From assembly GCA_037974965.1 (NCBI GenBank), contig JBBPFI010000008.1, forward strand, positions 992,001-1,056,000: 64,000 bases of DNA, written 5' to 3'. A program made the translations under genes and the position numbers. The notes under the pieces are model-generated. The model searched no databases and had not been told where the DNA came from. It worked only from the letters and a program-made list of their open reading frames with translations. This DNA comes from Dacryopinax spathularia (lineage: Eukaryota; Basidiomycota; Dacrymycetes; Dacrymycetales; Dacrymycetaceae). Positions 24,313-34,543 of this stretch are shown piece by piece; position 1 is the first letter of the stretch, and each line of letters begins with the position of its first letter.

Positions 24313-25653
24313 ATGTCCGGCAAGCCGTTACCGCCCATTGCTCCGAATCCTTACAAGCAACTGCAAGGAGTATTGCAACATGCATACCGTCTCTGCCTGA
24401 CACTAGAGACTCACCCGAACGCTTCCCAACATGCACGCCCTGATTGCTTTCCGTCCCTCACAATCCAAATTTGCGCTCGTGTGCTGGGATATCTCCTTCT
24501 CCTCCTCCCATCTGGCAGCGACCAAGATCCGGCTCAGGAAATCCTGGGATGTGCAGATCAATCTGCGCTATTGGATATGGCCGTTTCGTACTTCGAAAGT
24601 TTCATTTTGTCTTGTACGCTCCCTCTCCCCCCTCTCTCTCTGCCCGGTTGCAAACTAATGTCTGAGTAGTTAAGAGGCAAACGCCAACGCCGAATCCGTC
24701 TGAGCATCCCTCTCGCCCGCCCTTCGAGGAGGAAGCTGAATCCTATGAGCTGCTCCTGAAAAGAGCCGAAGGTGATCCTGGGGCGCTGAAAGCACTTGTG
24801 AGTTGACCGGAAGGCTACATCTCATACAGTAGCATGCCCACGGCTGCCTGCAGGCGCTCAAACGCGACAATTATCGCTGTCTCCTGACAGGACGCGTAGA
24901 CAGTCCTTCTCTCCGCGCAGGCTACGTCCAAGAGGATCCACACTCCGGGGCTGGACTCGGAGGCACGAATCTCTGTCATATCATCCCCGAGGGCAGGCTG
25001 TTTGCGACTCTTTCCGGTGATCATGCTGCTCAGAACGAGGAAGAGGCGGAGGTGCAGGAAGAAGGGGGACAGGAAGCAAAACGAGTACGTAGTATCTGCA
25101 CACTGCGTTCTTGAGCAAGATGTCCTAACATCCCTAACCTGATGCAGAGAAGACTGACAGCGGGCGTGGCCGCTCTAGTGCCTCGTTTCTCAAACCCAGT
25201 GCTACCTATAGAACTCAGTGGCACCGGCATGAACAGCTTGAGAAGCGTCCTTACATTATCACCGGACGTCCACCACTCCTTCGACGGGCTTCTTCTCTGG
25301 CTCGAAGAAACGGTGCGAGCATTCGGACCATGCGTGGCCATATTGCTAAACTAATCCGAACCTAGAATATCCCTCATACGTACAACATCGGAAGATGGAG
25401 CGCTTCTGAACTGAAACACGTCGTCGGACCAGTCACGTTCACGACCACGGATGATCGGTACGAGCTGCCCGATCCGGAGTACATTCGGCTTCATGCGATT
25501 TGTGCACGCGTTGCGCACCTGTCGGGCGCGGGCGAACTGATCGATCGGGTTTTCTACGAATTTGAAGTCGTCTCCCCGCCGCGCAATGTCGTGCGTGGGG
25601 AGAACGAGTTGTCGTATCTGGACCTGCGGTTGTACGGGCTCGCGAACGGTTAG
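24313..25653 (+). CDS. HNH_2-type nuclease-domain protein, active-site motif complete
   Basis: Five exons. The N-terminal helical region (LPPIAPNPYKQLQGVLQHAYRLCLTLE) is shared with the paralogue at 28496-29874. The HNH core begins after the second intron: LKRDNYRCLLTGRVDS, then GLGGTNLCHIIPEGRL, then LRSVLTLSPDVHHSFDGLLLW. This is the C-x2-TG / HIIP / N-x-L...H-x2-FD pattern of the large fungal HNH_2 family. The C-terminal domain (PEYIRLHAICARVAHLSGAGELIDR) is also shared with the paralogue. The function of these fungal proteins is not established; DNA cleavage is inferred from the motif. It lies just downstream of the deubiquitinase gene and directly upstream of that gene's broken duplicate. 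Confidence 0.75.
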
Positions 25654-25667
25654 ACCTGGAAGGCTTC

Positions 25668-27240
25668 ACTCGCCATGCGTCGCTGCCGCCTCGCTCGTCC
25701 CGCTCTGCTCACCCTCACGGGCGCCGCCCCTATGGAAAGCGGATAGGGCGAGGTTCAATTCACGCGCGAGGGAAGGGACTTTGCCTCCTTTACTGATGGG
25801 GTCCCTTAAGGACCCCATATTAGAGAGCAAATAGCTGGGTCCCCAGACCCTAGGACTTTTTCTAGACCGGACTTTGCTTATCTAAGGCGTGGCTGTGCAG
25901 CAAAAAGCGAAGAACTCACTCAATTCTAAAGGTATCTTCTTTATTTAAATTACAGCTCAACAATAGGAGCATCTAGTTAATTACTAAAATAAGAATTCAA
26001 TTATTTAGAGTGATTGCTGACTTAAATATTAGACCCCAAACCAAAAAATGCGGCTGTGTAGGGTCTTTGGGCGAGACCCTTACGGGTCTGTCTGCCTCTA
26101 CAGGCCAGACCCATGCCCTCCAAACGTGGCTGTGCCGCTCCCCCCTACCCCATAACAAGTGTAATACAACTCAGTTTTATTATTAGTGCATTTTAGAAGA
26201 GCATAGAATCACAGAAGAAGTTGTCTCTAACTTAAATAAAAAAGATACCTGTAGAATTGAGTGAGTTCTTCGCTTTTTTGCTGCACAGCCACGCTTTAGG
26301 TAAGCAAATTCCGGTCTAATTAAATTCCTAGGGTCCGGGGACCTAGCAATTGCTCTATTAATATAGTAAACCGCTCCGCGCCCTCCCTGGGCAAGAAGTG
26401 AAGTAGAGTAAAGTGACATCGCAGAAACGCTCCCAGCGCCGGCCTCCCCGCCCAACCCCCCGGCCAGCGCTACTCGCACCCCGAGGAAGCAGGCAATCTG
26501 ATCAAGGACGCGGCATGCCACTTACAACAGCAAAGAAACACGACCAGCCATGGCCAACGGAACTATTCCCAATCGGGAAGGTCGCAGATCGGAGGCAAAA
26601 AGGTCGAATTTCCCCTGGTAAAAACCTGGTCAACTACGTTGCCCAGGGATGGGGTCCTTAAGGGACCCCATCACTAAAGGAGGCAAATCCCCTTCCTTCG
26701 CGCGTGAATTGAACCTCGCCCTATCCGCTTTCCATACGCCCCACCCGACCGCAGCCCAACTGGGCAAAAAGGGGCTCGAAGTCGATGTTCTCGCCACACC
26801 GATATTTGACCCCTCCGCAACGCTCAACTGGCCCGCAATCTCGCTGGACCGCCCGGAAGGAGGAACCAGAACGGCAAGGCGGGTTCTTCAGTCGCAAACC
26901 CAGGCATACCCAGAGCAAGATCGACAAGCCTACCGTCGTTGCGACTGCTCCTTCCGCCGCTGCCGCCGTCGAGCGACGTACAAGCTCCCGCGAAAGGATA
27001 CCCGTGGATGTCCGCGTATGCCAACGGATGGAAAACAGAAAGGTCTAGCAGGGGTTAGTTGAGGGGAATACTGTGTTACAGTCTTTGTGTTTATGAACAG
27101 GCTCGGGGACCATTGGAAGGCGATGCCCTGCTTGCGAGCTTTTGCAACGTCTCTGGTTGTCGGGCACACGTGGGATGTAATATCTATTAGGACAGTATCA
27201 AATACAATATGTGTTACCCCTACTCGCCATACGGCGAGGA
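25668..27240 (+). pseudogene. Truncated duplicate of the deubiquitinase gene, split by a repeat element
   Basis: Two pieces flank the element at 25731-26736. The left piece matches the Ala/Pro-rich stretch near 22095-22140. The right piece (from 26737) reads GKKGLEVDVLATPIFDPSATLN, against GKKGLKLDIPATPKFDPSATLN in the parent, then GGFFSRKPRHTQSKIDK. It then skips to a copy of the parent's last 30 bp and 3' flank (CGTATGCCAACGGA onward). Only a fragment of the disordered tail is present; the catalytic domain is missing and the frame is lost in places. It is dead as a deubiquitinase. The order implies a local duplication of the gene's 3' part together with an HNH gene. Confidence 0.8.
25731..26736. 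mobile_element. Palindromic non-coding element with 6-bp target duplication
   Basis: It is bounded by CGCCCC at 25725-25730 and 26737-26742. The outer inverted repeats begin TATGGAAAGCGGATAGGGCG and match for about 90 bp, down to GATGGGGTCCCTTAAGGACC, itself a small palindrome. An inner pair of inverted repeats (25860-25932 and 26244-26322) matches over about 70 bp, around GCGTGGCTGTGCAGCAAAAA. The centre is AT-rich, unlike the host, and has no gene. It sits inside the deubiquitinase pseudogene, whose two halves confirm the insertion point. It is a non-autonomous DNA element; the superfamily is not clear. Confidence 0.75.
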
Positions 27241-27596
27241 CGAACTTCATCGGGCGCCACTTGTAGGAGACGGACAATAGTGATGCGCCGCTGAATTGTC
27301 CATGAGATTGCCAAGAACGACATGCGGATTGGCAACCTGGGCGAAGGCGGATTCCCGCTCGCGTGGAGCGCGCCGTCTTCACATGAGCAATGCCATCGAC
27401 CGCAACGCAAGAGCTAGAGGATCGCGCCGAGCTGGGAGCTTGGCCGGTACACATGCTCTAACACTAGGTTCAGCAGCTTGAGGTACTCCGCAGAATAGGA
27501 GAAAACGTACGAGTACGCGTATGCGCACAGCACATTGAGAGAAAAGCAGCTCTTCACGCAGAGCAGACCTCAAGGAGGGCACCATCCCACCAACCA

Positions 27597-28233
27597 TCAA
27601 GGCTCATCTGCACGAGTCCCATCCCCTCCATCTCCCATCGCCATATCGGCAATATCCTCCCCAACCTCCTCATACTCCACCCAGACGACCTCCGAGCACC
27701 CCGCACACTCAAGCAGATGAACCTCATTCTCCATATCAGCCTCTCTAATCCTATACAACCCGCCGCACCTGCCCAACGATCAGCTGCACTGCAGGTCACA
27801 GCGAGCCCGTGGTGAGGACGCACCGACTCGGATAGGTCCACACGTCGCCTTTCTCGTCCGTCGTCAGACTGAACTCGTCGAGGGAGACGATCTCCGCCGG
27901 CCGTCTCGAGTTCGAGGCGGGCTCGGCTTCCTCCACCACCACTGATGCGGACTGGCTAGCATCGGATCGCAAGCGTTCGTCGTACTCTTTCCTCCTATCT
28001 GGTGAGGAGAGCGTCGCGTACGCCTGAGTGAGCAAGCCGATATCGACCACGCCACCGCTGTTGGCAGAGGCGCCGGAGGCTGGAGTTGACGAGCGTTGCT
28101 GTTTGTCCGGATGATGCAGCAGCACCAGACGGTGATAAGCCTGCTTTATCTGCTGGGTGGTCGCATCCTCCCGTATGCCAAGGATGGTATAGTAGGATGG
28201 GGTTGCTGAGGCAGACGTGGTCGGGGATGTCAT
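27597..28233 (-). CDS. DPH4: DPH4, J-protein of diphthamide synthesis
   Basis: Two exons; intron 27769-27823 (55 nt). The start is set at 28233 (MTSPTTSASATPSYYTILG) rather than an upstream in-frame ATG, because the J domain begins at once. J domain: YYTILGIREDATTQQIKQAYHRLVLLHHPDK with the HPD motif, then LLTQAYATLSSPDRRKEYDERL. The C-terminal CSL zinc finger reads YPSRCGGLYRI...LLECAGCSEVVWVEYE. DPH4 supports the radical enzyme Dph1-Dph2 that modifies the histidine of elongation factor 2. The usual C-R-C-G start of the zinc finger is S-R-C-G here: the codon at the first ligand is AGT. It is otherwise full length (about 190 residues). Confidence 0.85.
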
Positions 28234-28495
28234 CCCATTTGGCTTAGGTGAACTTTTGGCCGGAGCCGCCTTGGGACGACCCTGAAAAGGGAGGGGAGGG
28301 CACGTGATGCGCCTTAGCCGCCATGATTGCATGTGACTGTTTTTTGGCTTGACGACACGTTTCTCTGCTTAACCCACCGTTGTGTCTGAATGTATGGATG
28401 GATACCGTACATTGCAAGCAGTCATTCCATATCCTGATTATACAATATCCATTATGATCAATACTCCCCCACATAACCCCACAACCCTCCCAACT

Positions 28496-29874
28496 CTAAC
28501 CACCCCCAAGCCCACACAACCTCAAATCCAAATACGCCAACTCCCTCTCCCCCCCAACAACATCCCCCAAGATCGAGTCCAAGTCCCCAAAGTCGCCCAG
28601 CATACGCTCGACCAGCTCCCCAGCGCCCGATAAATGGGCGACACGGGCGCAGAGGGCGTGCAGTCGCAGGTAAGCTGGATCGGGTGGGTCGTACTGCGGA
28701 TTTGGGGTGGTGCTGGTGGTTGGGAATGTTATTGGCTCGACGAGGCCGCGGAGGAGGGAGGGCATGATACGTCCTATTTTGTACTGGTGAGGAATATCCT
28801 GTACCGTCAAGGACTGAGCGTCAGCAATGTAGACAGGTCAAGGTTGCAGCTCGAAGCAGGCTCACAGTCTCCTCGAACCAAAGGCAGAGGTTGGCAAACA
28901 AGGCGTGCACGTCAGAGCGGAGCGTGAGGACGTTCTTGAGGGTGTTTAGGTCGGATCTGGTCAGCTGGACCGGTAGTTTGGGGTCGGGAAATCGCGCCAG
29001 AATATTGGCTACGCTCGACAGGTCCTTCTCCTGGATGGGGCTCAGCTAAGGGCGTAAAGGAAGCCAGTATGAGGAGGGGTACATACTGGCTCGGGTTGTC
29101 GTCCCTGCAGATCTTCGGTTTTCCCATTAGCAGCAGCAGTGTCGGCATCGCTGAAAAGACTCGGAGTTATAATCGTAGCAAGTCGCTCAGGAACAATACG
29201 TCCAACATGCATAATCCCACTTGCGGACAGCCCGTCCTCCAAGACTTTACCTGCCCGAATAGATGGGCTATCCACGTATCCCGTAACAAGACAACGATAC
29301 CCGTCCCTTTTGAGGGCCTACACATCCGCGGAGGGCGTGAGCAGACTTCGGTCGCCCAGCGGGTGGCAAAGGAGTAGGACTTACGAGTGCTTTGAGAGCA
29401 CGATGACTCTCCGGCCCTTCTTTGAGGCCTTCTTCAAAGAGCTCATCATCCTCTTCAGGTAGGGGTAGCGGTTGGAGAAAGCATTCAAACGCATTTGGGG
29501 TGGGCGGGTCTCGTCTGACTAAGACGAAAAGAATCAGCCTGAGAGCCAGGAGCAGAAAGCCGACTATTGAGCCTACAAAGAAGGATCAACTCCCTAAAAT
29601 ACTCCGTAGCCAGGTCCAGCCGTGCACCTTCATCCGGAGATTGGACTATTTGGCGAGCGAGCTCCTCATCCGCGGGAGGAGGAAGGAAGAGAAGCAGATA
29701 TCCCAGGAGCCGGCCGGCTACCTCTGTTGAAGGGAGGGTGAAGTGTTCTGCGTCTGGAAGGGAAGAAGGATTCCAAGATTCTAGGTTTAGGCAGAGGCGA
29801 TATGCCTGTTCTAGTGCTCCTTGGAGGTGTTTGTAGGGGTTGGGAGTGGAGGGTGGGAGGGGCGTGCCTGGCAT
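28496..29874 (-). CDS. HNH_2-family paralogue with altered active site
   Basis: Inverted paralogue of the gene at 24313-25653. It begins MPGTPLPPSTPNPYKHLQGALEQAYRLCLNLE at 29874. The core reads LKRDGYRCLVTGYVDSPSIRAG, then GIMHVGRIVPERLATI, then LKNVLTLRSDVHALFANLCLW. Against the intact copy, the HIIPE histidine is Arg (RIVPE) and the HxxFD aspartate is Ala (HALFA). The C-terminal domain is well kept (PAYLRLHALCARVAHLSGAGELVERM). The frame is open across five exons, so a protein is probably made, but nuclease activity looks lost. It may be a decoy, a regulator or an early stage of decay. Confidence 0.7.
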
Positions 29875-30361
29875 GGTTAGGAGCTTGCTTCGGGGAAACG
29901 TTCCAACGTGCTTCGCGAAGCAAGGGGAAGAGGGTGGCTGTGCCCTGCCCCTGGGCAAAATCGGACTTAAGTAGTCTGTCCATTTTCGGGGTTAAGGCGC
30001 AGGCACGGGTAAAACGCAATTCAAGAATGGCGAAAAGCATACTAGTGCTTATGATCTCATGTGGTTAGCTTGCCCTCGAGACTAGAACTGCTTAAGCCTG
30101 AAAGGAAATGGTACGGAGGAGGAGGGCCCGGCTCCGCACCTCCGTGTGGCGCTCATTAGGCACGTCACAGCTCGCTCATCGGTGAGGTCACTTTGAACCC
30201 CTACCCCGCACTGTCGTCTCGAACCCCATCCACAACCCACAACGCACCATGTCCATGTCCATATTCGGAACTCGAACAACCAATCCCAGCGCCCGTACGG
30301 TGTCACGAGTCCCGTTCGAGTGGACAGATTGGACGATCTATGCTCGGCCACGACCAGGCAG

Positions 30362-30372
30362 TATATATATAC
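30362..30372 (+). promoter_or_regulatory. TATA box of the Gly-rich protein gene
   Basis: TATATATATAC lies 80-90 bp upstream of the start codon at 30454. It is followed by a leader ending in CAAGAATAACGAACTCATC. Its distance and sequence fit a TATA element with a leader of about 60 nt. Confidence 0.55.
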
Positions 30373-30453
30373 TCCACAAATTGACCAGCACCATCTCCTC
30401 GAACTACTTCCCCCTTGAACAACTAACTAACTGGCAAGAATAACGAACTCATC

Positions 30454-32262
30454 ATGTCCTACAACAACAATAACAACGACACCACCCAGCGATTGGACGT
30501 TCTGGACCCAGGTACGCCCGCTACCCAATGGGCACAGAACACAGAGTCCCTCCTCGGAGGAGGAGGGCCAACAGGCTCATCATCCCTCTCTTCTTCTTCT
30601 GGTACAGCCAACGCCAACACGAATACGACGGGGAACACGACCGCCGAAACCGCCGCACTGGCCAACTCGGCGGGATACCGCTCTGTCGGTCATCCGGTGG
30701 GCGAATCGGTCGACGCTGCCGCCGAGCGCATCTCCCACCAGCCGGGGGATAACGTTGCGGGCGACGCAGCGAGCGGACGCGCGGCGGTAGGCGTCCCGCC
30801 ACCCAGGAGCTCGGAGATGAACACCCAGCTCGGGTCGGGCGCTACTGGCTCCGGAGCGGGAGCGGGAGCGGGAGCGGGGGCAGCGAGCTATCTCGGTGCG
30901 CAGTCGTATGGCGGTAACCAGGGCTATGGGAGCGGGACTGGTGAGCAGCTTCTTGTCCTACCATACCCGGGAACTCATGTACGTTCAGGTACAGGCGACT
31001 TCAACAGCGAAGGCTTCCAGCGTCAAACATCCGGCGTGCTCGGCAGTGGCTCCGACACCACCAACGCCTCCAACACCGGCAACAGCGGGTACAACCCCAC
31101 CCCCGGTTCATACGACACCACCGCCGGCTCACCGGGCAACGTCAGCGGCCAGATGTCCGAAAAGACCCGCCGGGCCCTCCAAAAGGACCCGCAGGACGTA
31201 TCCCACGAAGAGGTCCTCTCTACCCAGCCCAAGAGTTCGGGGAAGGGGGAACCGATCGTCGATCCGATCAGTCACAGGCCCGAGAATAAGCAGGAGGGGG
31301 AGAAGGAGTTCTCCCGCACTGGAGGAGCAGGGAATGGTCAGTTCGGCCCCAACTCGGGTCAAGGTCAAGGCCAGGGTCAGGGGTTCCAGAGCACGGAGCG
31401 TGGCGGGACTTATGGAGGCGTGACGGGTGCGCAGGAACGCACTGCGACCAACACCGCCCAGGCCCAGGCGGGGGAGAGGTTCGGCACCGGCTCGGACCCG
31501 TTCGCCGATAACACGCGTTCTTCGGGCGGCGGGGCAGGCAATTTGGGGACGAGCGATATGAACGCCACGTCCGGCTCGGCAGCGCAGGGGAACACTTCTG
31601 GGTGGTCGGCCGGTGCTGGCGCCACCGGCGACAACAGCGGCAACTTCAGCTCGAGCGGCTACGGCTCCACCACCACCGGCCAGGGCGCGAGCACCCTCCC
31701 CGCCTCCCAACAACCCACCGCCTCCCTCATCGGCCCCGAGCCCAAGTGGAAGAACGCCTCCTCTTCCACCACCACCACTTCCGCACCAAACACGACCGAC
31801 ACCGGAGGCGGCCAACTCCCGCCAATGGGGATCGATACCCAGACCCCCTCAGGGACGATCTCGGACACCCCCTCCGCTCGGACTCGAGCGGCGCTGGACG
31901 CAGATCCGAGTAATGCCACTACGCATTCGGTGTTGGGGAGCGAGCCGAAGAGCGGGGGGAGGGGGGAGCCGATCGTTCCACCCACCAGTGAAAGAGATGA
32001 CGAGGCGAGGCGCGGGTTCTCTTCTGCCCAGGGCCAGGGGCAGCAGGGAGCGGGGCAGGGGACGGCCTATGCGCAGAGCTCTGGTCTAGGCGGTTCAGGC
32101 GGTCTAGGCGGTCTAGGCGGAGCGGGAGGAGCGGGAGGAGGGCAGGGAAGGTTTGAAGGAGGCAGCTCGGACCCGACTAGGCCTACTGGGGAGGGGTTTT
32201 CAAGCGGGGTGGGGAGTGAGCCGAGTGCTAGGACTAGGGCAGCGCTGGGGCAGAGGGATTAG
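30454..32262 (+). CDS. Gly/Ser/Asn-rich protein with repeated TRxAL...GEPI motif
   Basis: Not recognised by family. It starts MSYNNNNNDTTQRLDVLDPG. A probable intron at about 30940-30986 (GTGAGC...TTCAG) is in frame. Two related blocks stand out: TRRALQKDPQDVSHEEVLST followed by PKSSGKGEPIVDP, and TRAALDADPSNATTHSVLGS followed by PKSGGRGEPIVPP. A third partial TRAALGQRD ends the protein. Between them are Gly-Gln and Gly-Ala-Gly low-complexity runs. There is no signal peptide and no membrane segment. The composition (hydrophilic, no Cys or Trp-rich core) resembles stress-type hydrophilins, but that is only a guess. The clear TATA box suggests strong regulated expression. Confidence 0.65.
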   Translation: MSYNNNNNDTTQRLDVLDPGTPATQWAQNTESLLGGGGPTGSSSLSSSSGTANANTNTTGNTTAETAALANSAGYRSVGHPVGESVDAAAERISHQPGDNVAGDAASGRAAVGVPPPRSSEMNTQLGSGATGSGAGAGAGAGAASYLGAQSYGGNQGYGSGTGEQLLVLPYPGTHVRSGTGDFNSEGFQRQTSGVLGSGSDTTNASNTGNSGYNPTPGSYDTTAGSPGNVSGQMSEKTRRALQKDPQDVSHEEVLSTQPKSSGKGEPIVDPISHRPENKQEGEKEFSRTGGAGNGQFGPNSGQGQGQGQGFQSTERGGTYGGVTGAQERTATNTAQAQAGERFGTGSDPFADNTRSSGGGAGNLGTSDMNATSGSAAQGNTSGWSAGAGATGDNSGNFSSSGYGSTTTGQGASTLPASQQPTASLIGPEPKWKNASSSTTTTSAPNTTDTGGGQLPPMGIDTQTPSGTISDTPSARTRAALDADPSNATTHSVLGSEPKSGGRGEPIVPPTSERDDEARRGFSSAQGQGQQGAGQGTAYAQSSGLGGSGGLGGLGGAGGAGGGQGRFEGGSSDPTRPTGEGFSSGVGSEPSARTRAALGQRD

Positions 32263-32599
32263 GCGTGGCCCGAGTGGGAGTTGAAGCGCAGGTGGGCGGG
32301 TGACGTGGGGTGAAAGTGAATGCATGTTAAGTGAAGGAACTGGGCTTGTTTGTGTATGAATAGTAGGTCGGACTGCTTGCATGAAATGACAAAGTATGAT
32401 CCCCGCACTCACTGTCCGTATCATGCTCGCGCCCACATAATTAGGGCGGACAGTCAGGTACTAAATCGGCAACCTTGCGATGCCAGGCAGTGGGTTTACG
32501 TCGAGCCAAACCCCTCGACGGGCGTGACTTTTTCTTCCCCCACGCTAGATGAAAAAGGGGCGGTGCGAACTTGCGGGGCTGACGCAGGTAAACTGTAGA
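32263..32599. other. Intergenic, left flank of the large element
   Basis: 3' flank of the Gly-rich gene. No further feature was seen up to the target duplication at 32600. Confidence 0.45.
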
Positions 32600-32606
32600 A
32601 GCGAAG
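32600..32606. repeat. Left target-site duplication AGCGAAG
   Basis: Seven bases directly left of the terminal repeat. The identical copy is at 48064-48070, directly right of the other end. Confidence 0.85.
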
Positions 32607-32634
32607 TATGAGGTTACGTTTGGGTCAAAACCCT
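32607..32634 (+). repeat. Left terminal inverted repeat, 28 bp
   Basis: Begins TATGAGGTTAC and ends CAAAACCCT. It differs from the right copy at three internal positions. Confidence 0.85.
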
Positions 32635-32654
32635 GAGACGAGCGAGTAACACCG

Positions 32655-32825
32655 CCCATTCACCCTGTATTCACAGGTTTACGCGGAAAATCACAGCCGG
32701 CTCACCCCGCATTCACCGTTCACCGCTCTTTCACCGCATTCTCACCCTGTATTCACCCCCGGTTCACCCTTGCCTCTCACCCTCCTTTCACCCTCGCACG
32801 GTGATCGTCATTTTCACCTTGCTGA
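32655..32825 (+). repeat. Left subterminal TTCACC array
   Basis: About 14 TTCACC or CTCACC words spaced irregularly by 4-12 bp, including CATTCACC and GTTCACC. The matching array at the right end is in the opposite orientation. Such subterminal repeats are typical transposase-binding arrays in large DNA transposons. Confidence 0.8.
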
Positions 32826-33339
32826 GCTTCCCCCTGACGGTCAGCCAGCTCCCATTCCCAGCCCACCCAGCCCGCCTCGCGACACCCCACCCATCGAAAA
32901 TAGCCGAACGCCAGGTTCCACCCAAGTCGACAGAACAGGGGTCCTGGTCCAGAAGACACTCCCAGGCGTGCCGGACCTGAGCATGTGAATAGGTGGTCGG
33001 CCCGTTTGCCCCGAAACCCTTCGTAGCTCCTCGGTCAACTCAAATACTGGGTACCCCGGGACGCCCGGGGCTCCTACTAGTAGCATTGTGAACGTATATA
33101 CATGGATTTAATTTATTTAATTTATTTAAACATGTTTTTCAACGCGAGTAATTGTAAGCCCTGCAGTGTCACGTGCAAACTGCACCCAGCCTATGGCGAG
33201 CCGCGTGCAATTTGCTCCCGCTCCATTTGCTCCCGATCATCCGCGCATTGTCTGACCAGCTGTGGACGCCGTCCTGTCCTCCTCCCATCTCCTCCTCCTC
33301 TCACCTCGACTGCATCCATCCGCCATCCCCGTCTCGACT
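32826..33339. other. Left inner non-coding region with one CCCGGG tract
   Basis: No gene supported. It contains ACCCCGGGACGCCCGGGGCT at about 33054-33073, the motif also found inside each gene of the element. An AT-rich ATTTATTTAATTTATTTAAA run at 33110-33130 may belong to the promoter of the gene starting at 33340. Confidence 0.5.
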
Positions 33340-34235
33340 ATGTCCCGCCTTCTTCAAAGCATCTCGGATGCGGCGAAGAAAGCCGGGAAACCTTTCAACT
33401 GCGACTCGCTTGGCCAAGAACTCGCTCAACGTCAGTCGCTCCGCAGCCGTTCGACTGATCCGGCTGTCGCCAGCCTCGAAGAAGGTCTCCTGGCTCCTCG
33501 CAACTCGACGAACGATGGCGATGGATCCGAACACTCCGAATCCGAGCGCAGCAACTACGGCAGTGACGCCAACGAACAAGAGGAGATGCTGGATGCTGAG
33601 GAACGTGGCGTCACTGCACAGGTGCGCATCGTCCGCCCCTCCTCTTGAGCAGCCGACTGATTTTAAGCCCAGAACCCGGATAACGTTTACGATGTCCCAC
33701 CCCCTCCCGGAGAAGACATGGATCCCGGGCGTCCCGGGCGTTCCAGGCCTCCTGGACGTCCCGGGTCCACCAGGCGTAGGAGGGCTGGCTTGACGACCTC
33801 TGAACGTCGTGAGCTCGAGCGTCTCCGCCGCAAGGCAATCGACCAGGCCAGCAGGAAAGCGACATTCGATTGCCTCGATATATTTATGGCAATCGGTAAG
33901 TGCATGAGCGAGTGCGGATCGAAGCTCCACCAGTTGCTTCGTGACTGCATCTATGCCACTGCGGCCTGCCTGAACGCCTGCGGAGACCACTGCACGCAGG
34001 AGAATATCGGCGTCTGCATGTCCGGGACATTCTGGGCGATCATCTTCATCGCCGTCTTCATTGCCATCGGATTCGGTAAATCCTCTTTGCTGCTGGCTGG
34101 TGAGCCTTTGCTGACTTCGAATTAGGTATCAGCGCCCTGGTGAAACTTCATCAGGGCGTTCCTGCCCTTGGTAGCGTCCCCCCCACCATGTCCGCGACCC
34201 TCGCTGTCGCTAATGCTACCGGCCTCCCCCACTAG
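33340..34235 (+). CDS. Element gene 1: Cys-rich protein with collagen-like linker and one membrane segment
   Basis: Three exons with clean junctions (introns at about 33622-33671 and 34077-34125). N-terminus MSRLLQSISDAAKKAGKP, an amphipathic helix. Then an acidic linker, and a PPPPGEDMDPGRPGRSRPPG-type collagen-like run (33700-33780). Next a basic helix (RRELERLRRKAIDQASRK), then a segment with eight or more Cys (CLDIFMAIGKCMSECGSKL...CIYATAACLNACGDHC). It ends in one hydrophobic span, FWAIIFIAVFIAIGFG, and a short tail (VANATGLPH). The family is unknown. The layout suggests a small membrane-anchored protein, of uncertain orientation. It is the first gene from the left end. Confidence 0.6.
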
Positions 34236-34543
34236 TCAGATACTGTCTCCGTTATTCCCTTCATCGTGATTCCCGTGCCTCCATGTCTGTCGTCCTGTGG
34301 TACAGTTAATGAGTGATACATGCTTGTTGTTCTTGTACAATCAGCCCGCTCGTGGCTTAGTTACATCTGCAAAGCAACCACGTCTCCACTTGTCTGGGCT
34401 TTAGCACTCATCTTCAGTCTGCTCTTTGCTCAGAGCACGTAATTGTTCACTATGTTCAGGACATTTACTCGGCATACTGGCATACATTTCAGCCAAACTA
34501 TCTTTGAATATCGGGCATTGCGTCATTCCCCGATATTCCCGCT

